Source: Coniferiporia sulphurascens (lineage: Eukaryota; Basidiomycota; Agaricomycetes; Hymenochaetales; Hymenochaetaceae). From it: DNA of 64,000 nt. Below are positions 47,201-58,527 of this stretch, piece by piece. The stretch covers positions 744,001 through 808,000 of the forward strand of contig NBBA01000008.1 of the NCBI GenBank assembly GCA_002794785.1, in the 5' to 3' direction. Each line of letters starts with the position of its first letter. Position 1 is the first letter of the stretch. A program made the translations under genes and the position numbers. Under the pieces are notes generated by a model. That model saw nothing but the letters and a program-made list of their open reading frames with translations. It searched no databases and had not been told where the DNA came from.

Positions 47201-50200
47201 ACAATATGACATTCTCTGAGTCTTGACTGGAGTGCACGCTTCTTATGCTTGTGCTCCTCGCCGGCTGGTGTTTTCGGGAGGCTATCATCAGCCGAACCTT
47301 CTGAAAGTGGCTCGCTGTTCTCCCGCTGAAGCCGCTTGCCCTCAGCCGTTGAGTGGGACATCACATTATCATTATCATTAGCTTCTTCAACCTGGTGTTG
47401 CGCTCCGGTTATAGCCTCTTGCTTAAGCACCTCGCCCTTAGCTTCATGCTCTGCAATCACATCACCGATCTCTGTGCACAACGCGTCCATGTCGCTCCGT
47501 GCACCAAGGAGAATCTCGAGCATGACGTGGTACCTCTGGGGGTTCTCGTCATTGTGGCGAGTTAGCTGAGCCCGTCTGATGAAAGTTTGTATCTAAAGGA
47601 ACTTATTAGCACGACCATGAGACCTCGAATGATTTTCTGCTTGCCCACCCTCGACTTCTTGGCATCTGCAAGCACCCTCCAATTCTGATCTTTCATGTTC
47701 TGGGAAGCCATTAATCAATAGGTGAATCTTTATTCGTACGGACAAAACTCGCCTCGAGCACCTCGCTAATGCTCTTCAGCGTCGCACCCGCCTTGCCAAG
47801 CCTGTCATTCTGCTTCGCAAGTTGACCAACTAGTGGATGCGTGCAAATGCCGCGCAGCTTGCGCATCCATGTACGAAGGACGTTATCGTCTACCTGCCAC
47901 CCTGAGGATGCAGCAACTCCACGTTCGTCGAGCCCGAGATCCATGAGAGCCTGCTCTAGATTCTGGTCATAAACCTTAATAATAATAGAATCCAACGTTC
48001 ATTCCTTGAGGCTAAGAAGTAAAAAAATCGGGACCCACATGTCTCTCTATTTTACCGAGTTCAACTGGTACGACATAGCGTCTTTGCTGCGGAATTGTCA
48101 ACTCGTCTTGGACTTTCGCCTTGACCGTTCTATTTTTATATGAATATGACAGGAAGGACGTTAATGAAAACCGCAAGCTGAGTGAGGGTCTCGTACCTGA
48201 CGGCGATTCGCTCAAAGAGTGCTTTAAAGTGCCCTGCGAATGCTGGCTTCTGTAGACGTAGCCAAGTTTTAGAGGAGTTGATAACAGCGCCGATGCGCAG
48301 GAAACTGGCAGTAATTGACGATAAATTTCCCTACGTTAATTAAACTCGAAGACGTTACGAGTTGCACATACTGACTTGATAACATGTATGAGATCGTCGA
48401 CGCTCGCGCGCGCAGGAGTACCAGAGACTGCGAAACTCGAAAGTCGCGGTATAAGCGAGACCGTCTCTCTGCGAAAAAGATGAAACATGTTCAGTCAGTC
48501 CTGTACATACGCTGGGCACATGTGTAAAAAAAATCAGGCACTCACTCGGTCTTACCGCCACCAACCATTTGCACTTCGTCCATAATGACTCTTGTCCATT
48601 CAACCATGACGAGAGGCGATCGATCACGGTAATTGTCGACGTATTTAGCGACTTCGCGTCGGGGACGCTGAAGCGGTGCGCGGGCCACACCCAGGTCTAT
48701 TCAGGAAAATAAGTTCAATCAATATAATCGAGCGAACGAGACGCATATACCGTGCTGTAACGTGTTGTAAGCTGTTTTGAATAACAACATTAATCGAGAT
48801 TTGTAGACGGAACAAATATGGATTCACTTGATATGCACACATCGTACTGTTGCACGAAATCGCACCATGTCATCTGTGCGCCAACTTTCCTGAGCTCCTC
48901 CTTCTCTTCGTTGGTCAGCTCAAACTCGCCCGCATCGTCGTCGTCGAGAATATCATATTTATTGAGTTGTCTCTCTATCGCAGGCCGTCTCTGAGCACGG
49001 AAGATTCTCAAAGTCTTTTCCTCTGCTTCCCGCGCCGTGATTGGGACAGGTACCTTCGTCCACCCTTCATATACAAGCACCTTTAATTTAGGAGCATGCA
49101 GAGCGAACTCGTCGACCCATTGCTGAGCTAGTGATGCTGGCGTAACAATTAACGTCGTCTAAGGACTTCTGTCAGCACATCTGCACTTATTCACTTTCAG
49201 GCAAAAACCCTTGCCTTGACTTCTTTAACATCAATCACACCCACAGGATCCCACCTACTGACCGATGGGTTCCGGTTGATGCTAGGGTTGAGAAGAATGA
49301 GAGCAATGCTCTCAAGCGTCTTGCCTAGCCCCGGCTCCTCGGCAAGAATACCTCCGAGAAACCCATCCGTCGGCAGTACGTCAGGGAGCACCTGTCCGGT
49401 AACGCGGTTCATGTACCATTCCTTACCGTCCGCCAGGACCACTCTTTCCCAGAATAGAGGCAATTTCGAAGCATGGGGAGTATCCATATTGTCAATGCTT
49501 CCAGACGCACTAATCTGTTTCCCTTCACGAGTAAGCAACCAGGCAGCGCTACGCCGCTGAAACGGTAGTAGCTTTGGTAACAGACTTTCAGGCTGTGCTG
49601 CTTCATCTGCTTCAACCGAGGTCTGTTCTGGTGCGGGGTGTAGACACGACAGAAAGAAACGCATGTCAGTGACCCCAGCATAGTTGGTTGGTGTCTCGGA
49701 GCCTGGGACAAAAACATGCGTCAAGACGCGCCGCTGAGCTTCCTCCTCTAGCACATCTCTCTTCCTAAAGGTTGACAGCGGGTTGAAAATTTCGGGTTGG
49801 CGCAGCGAGATTGTAATCTCTATGAGTAACGTAATGGGCAACGCACGCGTTTCCATATCTATTGGAGCATGGGGTGCAACGACGACCTTTAGAGGTCCAG
49901 AAATTCTTGCACGGTTGTTCATCTGCATGTTGTAAGCAGATGCAAGTATGTTTTTGAGCGTGCGCGCATGGAAGTCGTGGTCCGCGTCGTTGACATCGCA
50001 CGGCAGAGAGGGTAAGGTGAGAAGACTAGTGAAGGGAAGAGGTGTTTTGCGTTTACTCCTCACTGGGTCAGCCGTGCATGCGAAGACATCGCTAAGGTAT
50101 GCATGTGGATAGATAACACCGAGCTCGAAGACGACTGGACCAGCTTGATCTTGATTTTGCTCTTCACGCTTTCTTGCGATAACATTCAGGAAGTCGCGGT

Positions 50201-50621
50201 CCGGTGAGACTGTGGTCGAAGTCTCAAGCAGGTCTTCGTGATTAACAGAGAAATCTATTTCAAAAGTGTGATGGTATACTGGGACAGCCGACTCATCACA
50301 ATCTGACTCTACCGGACTGTCCAACTTGACACGTTTGGCGGGATGCTCACTGCTCTTCAATGCAGCCGATCTCTTGGACGAAACAAACCTTCCCTTGCGC
50401 TTCCCCGTCGCCTTTCCTTTTCCCTTGGTCCTTGTACCCGAGTTGACAGCCTTCTCCTCGGGCTCGGAATCGGAGTCGACATCCTCGGAAACGGTGCCCA
50501 AGGCAAGACACTCAGCGAGACGCATAAAGTCGACTTCATTGCAGGACGGGAGCAGGAACCCTGTTTCCGCATTTCGCAAGAAAGATACACCATACGTGTG
50601 ATGCGAACTTGTCTTGCGCAT
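44253..50621 (-). CDS. SNF2-family helicase with RING finger (SHPRH/IRC20 type)
   Basis: Large ATP-dependent translocase and probable E3 ubiquitin ligase of the SHPRH/Irc20 type, tied in other fungi and animals to recombination control and DNA-damage tolerance. Exons, in transcript order: 50621-49215, 49158-48828, 48771-48751, 48696-48546, 48468-48376, 48304-48197, 48129-48039, 47974-47753, 47699-47649, 47592-47082, 47020-46896, 46835-46283, 46217-46151, 46096-45857, 45797-45779, 45729-45674, 45617-45316, 45263-45140, 45083-45053, 44997-44940, 44863-44819, 44761-44741, 44680-44500, 44439-44253; 1664 residues. Motif I is AEEPGLGKT, Ia LIVTPASLAQQW, II DEVQ, III VSGTPAR. The RING (CCILC to CPVCR) sits between the SNF2 halves, followed by SIVFSAWADSL, GLNVTCASRVFLTES and ARIDRMGQTRPTEV. 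Introns 19 and 21 start with GCAAGT; introns 1 and 8 may also be GC-AG. Start site less certain. Confidence 0.92.
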
Positions 50622-50805
50622 GTCGAGTGTCTCAGGTTGCAGACGCGGAGCGTGACGGACGCGCCGATGTTAATTTTAAACGAGCGGAGTTCGAAATTAC
50701 ACTGGGCAGCGCTTATTTAGGTACATTTATTTTGCTACTTATCTCCGATTGCAATCCCATGATGTTCAGCCACCTTCATTCACTGCGCAAGACGTAAACG
50801 TGAAT

Positions 50806-53144
50806 TCAAAGAGATGTCTTCCCGCGCGGTTCAAATGGCAACAGCAGCGCAAGAAATCCCGCAACTATGATCAGCGCACCCGAGATGTACACTGGAACGG
50901 GAGTTGACACGTTCGCGTACAGGGCAATGACCGGTGCCTATAGTAAAGTTTACGCGATGGATTCAATATGTTCTACCCAAGGAAACTCACCAAAACACCA
51001 AACACACGCGTCGCAATAGACGTGAGGCCATTACCAGTCCCTCGATCCTTCGCCGGGAATATCTCTGGAGATATGGCGTATAAAACACCATACATGATCT
51101 ACACAAAGGTGAAAACGTTGACTTGTCGAACAATACTGTGGCTCACATTGCTAAAGAAAACGTAAACGCAGTTCCAGCCTAAGAATGCGTTAGATGAGCG
51201 GGCCGTCGTGGTCCCGAAAAGAAGCACCGCTGTCGCACCTATAAAAAGCACTCTTCATAAATTAATATGTGGGAAGGAATTAAAGTAATACATACAGCAA
51301 GAAATCGCAAGCGTCCCCCTTCTGCCAATGATAGGTAAATCGACAGCCCATCCAGCGAGCAAAGCGCTTGGGACCCCAGTCACTGTATATATAAATGTCT
51401 GTAACGGAAGTGAGTCGACATCGAATGCCCATAGCCTGGGGCATAGTAAGCACAAACATTTCTATAAGTTATGTTGAGGGAACTGTCGCCAAACGCAGCG
51501 CCCTTATGCTCTAGGCTAGATCGCACTTTAGTAATATGCACATGACGTAGGCCGGAAAGCGTACAGGTAAGGCAGGAAGCTGTTATAGCTATAGAGATGT
51601 TAGCCTGGAAAGTTCTGCTCGTTTCTCTCACAACTCACAGAGTCGACGCAAGGCCAATCAACCCTATTGGGGTAATTTCAGCATTAATAGATAAAGACAG
51701 GAAGGATAAGTGCCGCTTACCCCATAGTATGATTAAAAGGCTTGTAGACCAAGCCATCTTCGGCGTTGCGAACAACGCCTTTACATGCATCCACGTTTCT
51801 TTCGCGCATTTTCTCGCAACGCCAGTTACGCCCATCTTCTTCCCCTCGCAGCTTTCCGGGATAGGTACATCTAGACCGGCGACAGCGCCAGCCCCTGCTC
51901 GCCTAAGCCGCTCAACGGTGAGGCTGCACTGCGTTCCATTGACACGCGCAACGGTGTGCAAAACTGCGATGACGTCTTCGTCCTTGCCACGCGCAACCAG
52001 ATATCGTGGGCTTTCTAAGAGACCAAACGTGAATGCGCGTACGAACCACATTGCGAGCATGAGTCCACCGAGGGCAAAGAGGAGGTAGCGCCAGCCACGG
52101 TTCTGAGAGGCTTCGCATCCACCCTCGAAGGGGGCACAGGAGAAGGAAGCGATGAGTGGCCAGGCGACTAACGCGCCGAGGAGTTGTCCGACCGTCCACC
52201 AGATCGACAGAACTGTCAGTAGGTACTGGTGGCTTCCAGGTATGAACTCTGAATATTGGCTGAGCCTGGGTAAAATTATGTGTACAAATATTAAGGACGA
52301 ACCAAGAAAAACGGCCGAATCGACGGGCATGTTCCCACCCACACCCACGCCAATGACTGCAAAAAGAGACGCAAGGGTCACAAAATTAGGGGAGCCGCCT
52401 GCCGCTATCGCAAAGACACCCGATATAAAAAGCGTTGTGTTAAATGACCAACTAAATACCATGTCAGCCAATTTTGCTAGACACGCAGGAATATTACCAA
52501 CCGTCTTCCGATTATGTCGCAACCCAGGCCCCAAAATGCGGCTCCAGCTAAAAGCCCAATGTTCAAAGCGAGTGACAGGAAGGGTGAATCGACTTGGAAC
52601 TCATTGACCACTGGCGTAAGGATGAGTCCGGCGACAAGCTAGAGTCAAATGTATGGTAAGCTCTGAAGGATACCATGTACAAACGTGGTACCACTCACTG
52701 GCCATATGCTATCCCTGATGATGCGAGTATTCCGTTATCTTTTCCCATGAAGACAGCATAAACCGAAGACATACGCAAACCAGCCAAAGCCTGCTGCAAC
52801 AAAAAGCCACCACTAGGCAATAAAGTCCATCATATATCAGCTATCGTAGCCGACTGTGCAATTTTTTATGCTAAGGTTGATAGATGACCCACCTGATATT
52901 TGCCCATGCCAATTTCCACGATTGCTCCGTTAAGCAGATGTGCCTTCGCGTGGTATACTGGATCGATTTCCGTACGCTTGTAGAGGTCACTGTCATCATC
53001 GGTGTATTCAGACGACGCGCCAATGCTCTTGCCATCGGCGACAGCGCCAGCAAGAGCAAAGCTAGTCTTATCGTCCAGGACGAATTCGTGCGCGTTTCGG
53101 ACGCTCGACTTCGCAGGATCAGTTTTTTCTAGTACGTCGTTCAT
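50806..53144 (-). CDS. MFS transporter, SV2/SVOP-like
   Basis: Major facilitator resembling fungal SV2/SVOP-like transporters. Exons, in transcript order: 53144-52893, 52812-52775, 52714-52699, 52638-52502, 52451-52303, 52248-51721, 51663-51639, 51588-51565, 51515-51458, 51398-51296, 51238-51147, 51098-50991, 50937-50806; 553 residues. An 80-residue acidic cytosolic N-terminus leads to KAHLLNGAIVEIGMGKYQWWLF, then the loop 2-3 signature GLGCDIIGRR-like stretch, GGSPNFVTLASLFAVIGVGVGGN, PVDSAVFLEFIPGSHQ, GLLESPRYL and, in the second half, GWAVDLPIIGRR and YAISPEIFPAKDRGTGNGL. Substrate unknown. Several exons are 16-38 nt. It ends only 184 bp upstream of the SHPRH-like start, same strand. Confidence 0.9.
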
Positions 53145-53455
53145 CGTATGCACGGACGCTTCGAGACCGGAGAGGACAGCACAACACCGGTATCGAACTT
53201 GGCCAGTACAATGGATGAGCTAGGTGTAGATAGGACGGACCTGCTCTGGCGTGTCGGAATGGAACGTCGTGGAACCGATCGGCATGCCGTTTGTAAGTGC
53301 GATGGCGTGTACCTTGCTAAAGCTCCCGAGCAGATAAGTTTGTAAGCTCTTCCGCGAACGCGCCCTATATGGGGAAAGAAATACAAACCGCTATATAGAT
53401 AACAACTGCGTTACAAGCAAGCTACTACCAGAAACATATACATGATGGATGTTGC
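53145..53455. other. MFS promoter / prefoldin 3' flank
   Basis: 311 bp between two minus-strand genes. An overlapping minus-strand frame at 53141-53386 has no motif. Nothing further recognised. Confidence 0.45.
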
Positions 53456-54355
53456 TCAGCCCTTTTGACTTCGAGTCGCTATTTCTTTCTCCTTTTGTAA
53501 CCGCCTCCGTTTGACATCCCAGTTAAATACACGCGCAATATTCACTTCCATTATGGTTACCTGCTCTTTGAGATACTCCAAGTCGGAGATGAGGCTCGCG
53601 AGATTTTGTTCAGCTACACCAAGCTTCGAGCGTAGCAGCTCGATGGCCTCCGGTATTTTGTACGAAAGCATGACACCTGCCTAATTAATGTCCACGGACG
53701 TGTGTCAGCAAAACCATGATACTTATGAGTCGACTCTCATACGTACACCGAGCCACAAGTACACCGTGTCTGTATCCTCTAGTTCCGCCTCTGCGTATAA
53801 GGTTTCGTTGAGCTCGAAGGTCGTCTTTAACGGCTTTTTAGAGCTCGAAGCCTCATCATCTCCACTCTCGTCTCCTTCCAGACCATCATCTAGATCATCT
53901 TCACTTTCTGCCTTCTTCCCCTCCTGCACCGGACACGCATCAGCCCAATCGTGATGATACGAAAGCTCAATAGACACACCCTTCTACTCTGTAAAAAGTC
54001 CACCATTGACAATGTCTTCTTGATGTCCGGTATTTTTTCCTCCACAGCCGCCTTCCGCTGTGTCAGGTTGGCCTCCATATATCGGTACTTGCTTGCGATG
54101 CAAAACAAATTTATGAGTGCGCGCGCATATACGCACATAGATGAGAATGCATACGCGAGCACATCCTGAAATCGTTGCAAGACGGGTTCTACCTCAGCCT
54201 CCGGTCCTCCAATATGTTCCTCAACGTCTGTCTATATGTCAGAGTCCTAAGTCTAGAGGTTCAGGAGGAATTATCAAGATACACACAATAAACGGCGCCC
54301 TCGGTATCCCCCTCGTGTTCTTTTCTGGACGTGTGTCAACATCAGTGCTCGACAT
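53456..54355 (-). CDS. PAC10: Prefoldin subunit 3 (VBP1/Pac10)
   Basis: Alpha-type prefoldin subunit; the hexamer hands nascent actin and tubulin to the CCT chaperonin. Exons, in transcript order: 54355-54287, 54231-54155, 54091-53980, 53923-53747, 53680-53456; 219 residues. The N-terminus has RGIPRAPFI, then helix 1 with VEPVLQRFQDVLAKYRYMEANLTQRKAAVEEKIPDIKKTL, the beta-hairpin region TTFELNETLYAEAELEDTDTVYLWLGAGVMLSYKIPEAI and helix 2 ending in FNWDVKRRR. Exon 4 begins with about 35 acidic/Ser residues inserted between helix 1 and the first hairpin. The insert is in frame and flanked by good splice sites. It lies head to head with MRD1 (223 bp apart). Confidence 0.94.
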
Positions 54356-54578
54356 TACTGCGAGTGATAAAATCGTTGTAGACCGAACACCGTAAGAGAC
54401 GCGGTCGTTCTGAACTTTTGGCGACTGCACTGAGCTTCTACGTAAGGAAAACACGGCTAATTCCGGAGGCGTATAAATTTGACAGTTTTTTCGGATTCAG
54501 GTGCTTCAAGGTAAGCTCGGTCGTCTTCATGACCACCACAGTCAATTTTTAACTTGTGGAAACGAAAATTTCCTAGTG
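54356..54578. promoter_or_regulatory. Bidirectional promoter, prefoldin 3 / MRD1
   Basis: 223 bp between divergent starts of a chaperone gene and a ribosome-biogenesis gene. No specific element recognised. Confidence 0.4.
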
Positions 54579-57486
54579 ATGTCCCGACTTATCGTGAAAA
54601 ACCTACCGTCGTATGTCACATCTGCCCGACTCAAGGATCATTTCTTGCAAAAAGATGGCCCAGGGGGGATGCTAACAGACGTCAAGGTTGCGCAGAAGCC
54701 AGACGGGACATCGCGCAGATTTGCGTTTGTTGGTTACAAGAGCGATGAGGAGGCGGGGAAAGCGCAGACGTGGTTCGACCGAACATATGTTGATTCGACG
54801 CGCATCAGTGTACAAGTCGTCGAGGTTAGCTCCTTCACTCTTTTCCTTTGTTTTTTTCTTCCTCTTTTCTTCTTCTTTTCTCTTTCCATTTTCCATTTTC
54901 TTCTTCCACTATCCCTCCTTCTTGTTCCTGCATGTCGTTTCTCTTTCCTAATCAGCCCCTTGGCTCCTCGCTTACTCCGAATTATTAGAAAGGTGTGAAG
55001 GATGCACCGGTGCCGCGACCCAACAAGAAACCTCGTCTTGACCCATCGTCCTCTAATGACCATTCTTCGCCGGCTTCTCTGGAAGTGAAAAACGCAGAAG
55101 ACGTTCTTCAGAACCAACCTATCGCCTCTTCCTCCAATCTGCAAAAGGGGGGTGAGCTAGAAGAGTTCATACGAATAATGCAACCTCGCACGAGGAAGGC
55201 TCGTACGTGGGCGAACGGGGTCGCCATTCCTGACCCATCTTCAAATGACGCGGGAGACATCTCTTTTGGGGACTCTGTTGGCACTTCTAATGTCCACGAT
55301 GTCCGCCTTGGCGGGGAGGAGCAAGAAGACGGAGAGGATATTGACGACCTCGAGTGGATGAAACGGCGTATGACAAAAAGTGCTGATGCTGACAATGACG
55401 AGATATTCGAGCAAGATGACGAAGATCTTCCAACGGGAAATGTCGACGAAGATTCAAAAGTAAGTATGGCATTATGTCAGTGTATCTTACGTGCTCATGT
55501 GAATGCCGTTTGTTTAGCCTGAAGGCTTGGATCAGTCAGAGGATCTATCGCCCACCGGCACGATCATGCGATCGGGTCGACTCTTTCTTCGGAATCTTTC
55601 GTACTCATGTACGCAATCAGACCTGGAAGCTCACTTCTCATCTTACGGGACGATCTCAGAAGTAAGCATTGTCACCTTGTTTGTTGAGACTTTATGAGGA
55701 ATGGGGGCTTTTCGTGATGACAAAGCTCATAGGGACATCAGATTCCGGAGGCAAAGTCCTACCGGAAGTTGTTGATTTCCTGGGAACTAGATAGTAAATT
55801 TCCTGAACCTTAGCCTCCGCCTCCATCATGAAGACCTTTTTGATTTACAAACTGACCGACTCTCTCTTGTCAGACTCGCGTGCCACTTGATCCCGTCACC
55901 AGAACTTCAAAGGGTCTGGCGTTTATCACCTTCGTCGATCCCGCTTGCGCTGTAAAGGCGTACGAAGAGTTAGATAAAATCTCTTTCCAAGGTCGTCTTC
56001 TGCACATTCTCCCTGCCGCTGAAAGAAAGGGTTCTGGTGTGCAAGGGGTGGAGGATGTCGATCGTAAGACAACTTTGAAAAATGCAAAGGACAAGAAGCG
56101 GAAGGAGAGTTCTTCGAAGGAGTTTAACTGGAGTATGTTGTACATGAACGTAAGTAATCACGTGTAACGTCACTGCTGTCTTGAATTGGGGACTAATGGT
56201 ATTTATATTAGGTTGACGCCGTTGCTTCCTCTATAGCAGACCGAATGAACATTTCCAAAGCTGACATTCTCAATCCTGAAAGCAGTGATGTCGACAGTAC
56301 TTCCGCGGCTGTTAAACTTGCACTCGCCGAGACACACATTATACAGGAAACTAAGACATACCTTGAGTCTGAAGGAATTGATATCGCGCCGTTTTCCGCT
56401 CTAGCATCGTCTGATCGCGCTGTGCGTGCACGTCGTTCGGACACCTGCATACTTGTTAAAAACATTCCCTACGGGACGACGGCGAGCCAGATACGCGAAC
56501 TTTTCGAACCCCATGGCGAGCTGAGCCGTGTGCTGGTACCGCCGGCAGGAACGATTGCTGTGGTGGAGTTTGTACATTCGGACGAAGCGGCAAGAGGATT
56601 TAAGGCGATTGCGTATAGGCGGATAGGTAGTTCAATCGTTTATCTGGAGAAAGCGCCTGTGGGTATCTTCAATGGAAAGCCGCATATCAAGGACGGGAAG
56701 GACGTTAAATCCAACAGCACGGAGGCTACAGCTGTCACTCTACCAGGTCAAGACGCTCAGACGGCCGAACCCGATGATGACGCTGAGACTGCACCGGGTT
56801 CTACTCTTTTCATCAAAAATCTTTCTTTTGCGACAACATCCGACCGTCTTACGTCTGTGTTCCGACACCTCCCTTCGTTTGCCTTTGCGCGCGTGCAGAC
56901 TAAACCCGATCCTAAACGACCAGTTGTCCCGGGTCAGCCCGCACCACGGCTTAGTATGGGCTTCAGTTTTGTTGGATTTACAGCTCCCGATGCTGCGAAG
57001 AAGGCTCTACGCAGTATGCAAGGGTTCGTGCTTGATGGACACACATTATCTGTTAAATTTGCTGGTCGTGGGGTCGATGATGAGAAACCCGAAGCGAAGG
57101 ATAGGAACGCTGCGAAGACGAAGACGACAAAGATGATTGTGAAAAACGTACCTTTCGAGGCAACGAAGAAGGACCTTCGTGCATTATTCGGCGCACACGG
57201 GCAACTCAAGTCTGTGCGCCTTCCGAAGAAGTTCGACTCTCGTGCTCGGGGTTTTGCTTTCCTCGACTTCGCGACACGTCACGAGGCGGAGAATGCGTAC
57301 GCAGCATTACGTCATACACATTTACTGGGTCGACATCTTGTGTTGGAGTGGGCGGAGGAAGCAGAGCAAGATATTGACGTGTTGCGCAAGAAGGCTGGAG
57401 TCGGCTACGGTGATGGTGCCGAGCTCCCGGGGAGGAAGAGGAAGCTCAACTTAGGGGAAGATGAGGACGATGGCCAAGAAGGTTAA
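54579..57486 (+). CDS. MRD1: Pre-rRNA processing factor Mrd1 (five RRMs)
   Basis: Nucleolar RNA-binding protein of the SSU processome, needed for early 35S pre-rRNA cleavages and 18S rRNA production (human RBM19). Exons: 54579-54824, 54989-55459, 55518-55661, 55874-56149, 56212-57486; 803 residues. Five RRMs: RRM1 at 2-80 (RLIVKNLPSYV, RRFAFVGY), RRM2 near 258-345 (RLFLRNLSYS, GLAFITFVD), RRM3 near 457-530 (CILVKNIPYG), RRM4 near 576-660 (TLFIKNLSF, GFSFVGF) and RRM5 near 685-765 (MIVKNVPFEAT, RGFAFLDFAT). An acidic linker separates RRM1 and RRM2. Five RRMs match yeast Mrd1; metazoan RBM19 has six. Intron 1 (164 nt) is almost pure pyrimidine and intron 3 (212 nt) may hold a snoRNA. Confidence 0.95.
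55714..55806 (+). ncRNA. Possible intronic C/D-box snoRNA
   Basis: Intron 3 of MRD1 is 212 nt, about four times the usual length here. It contains a perfect C box GTGATGA at 55714-55720 and a D box CTGA at 55803-55806, 93 nt end to end, which is a normal size for a C/D snoRNA. GTTGAT at 55771-55776 could be a weak C' box. Seven flanking bases on each side (GGGGGCT before, AGCCTCC after) can pair with one G-U, forming an external stem as seen in intron-encoded snoRNAs without a tight terminal stem. No rRNA target was identified, so this is only a candidate. Confidence 0.25.
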
Positions 57487-58527
57487 TATCTGGTCCGTTT
57501 TGCGTTCGGTTGTAGCATATCCCAGATAATTTGTACAATTAAATCAAGTTCTTTCACTTGACTTGCTTAAACTAAATCGTTACAGTAAGTCAGAAGGCTG
57601 ATGAACGGTTTCAAATGAGATGGGGTCAGTGTTGTCACGCTGAATTAACGCTCTATTCGGTCACAAATATTTTCTAAGTACAGCAAGCAAGCAAGCCGGC
57701 GAGGGCAAGCATCGTTCAAATCGAGCTGGATCGTAACATGGACGTGGTACCTGTCCTTCTTCCGTCTTTAACCTGCTGCATTCCGAGACGGTGTCAGGGT
57801 AACCCCCCATACCCTCACGTCATATGAGCACCAGGGCTTTCCGTCTTGGCGGAGATGTTGGCGGTTAAGACCGGGTGGTTCCTGTAGCGTACAATTGATA
57901 CACGCGCAGCCTTCCCTCCATTCCCCGCACTCCAGAGCATATTACTCACGCAACGCCACAATTTATTGCTTTGCTGGTTACCCACATTCGTGTGCTCGCG
58001 CCGTGTGCATGAGGATACCTGGAGTACGGTCAACCAGTATAAGGGGGTGTGCCTGGAGACGGGTTCCGACAGGCCCACCTCCGCCGTATTCTTCTGCTTC
58101 TTAGCGCTAAACCAGTAGTAGCCTTGGAGCAAAGTAGGTACACTCCCATCGTTTTACTGGTTCGCGGGTTCGCAGTCATCTGCGTTATCGGTGTAGGGCA
58201 AAGTCCCCGGACAGCCGGAAACCCGAACTCATGCAGGATCAAACCAAGTGCCAGTACTGGGGGGTAGCCAGTGAGAGAAAGCCGCTGGCTCGGTACGGTG
58301 CGCTTGCCAAGACGTTGGCCTAAAGTCGAGAATACAGATTGTTAGTCATTTGGGACGTGAATGTTCTCACTGGGGGAATCCTCCAGTAATTTTACTGAAA
58401 TCAAGCGTTTCGCGTGTCTAGTAACAATACAGTGATTTTGAAATCCGAACCAACTGCCCCTGTGGAAGAGCAATTAAATATTACTTGGCACAAGTAATTT
58501 AAAAAGTACCGAGAAAACATCGGGTCC
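57487..58527. other. Convergent 3' region of MRD1 and VPS36
   Basis: About 1 kb, no gene recognised. Small frames on both strands (up to about 105 codons) overlap and lack motifs. Confidence 0.5.
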
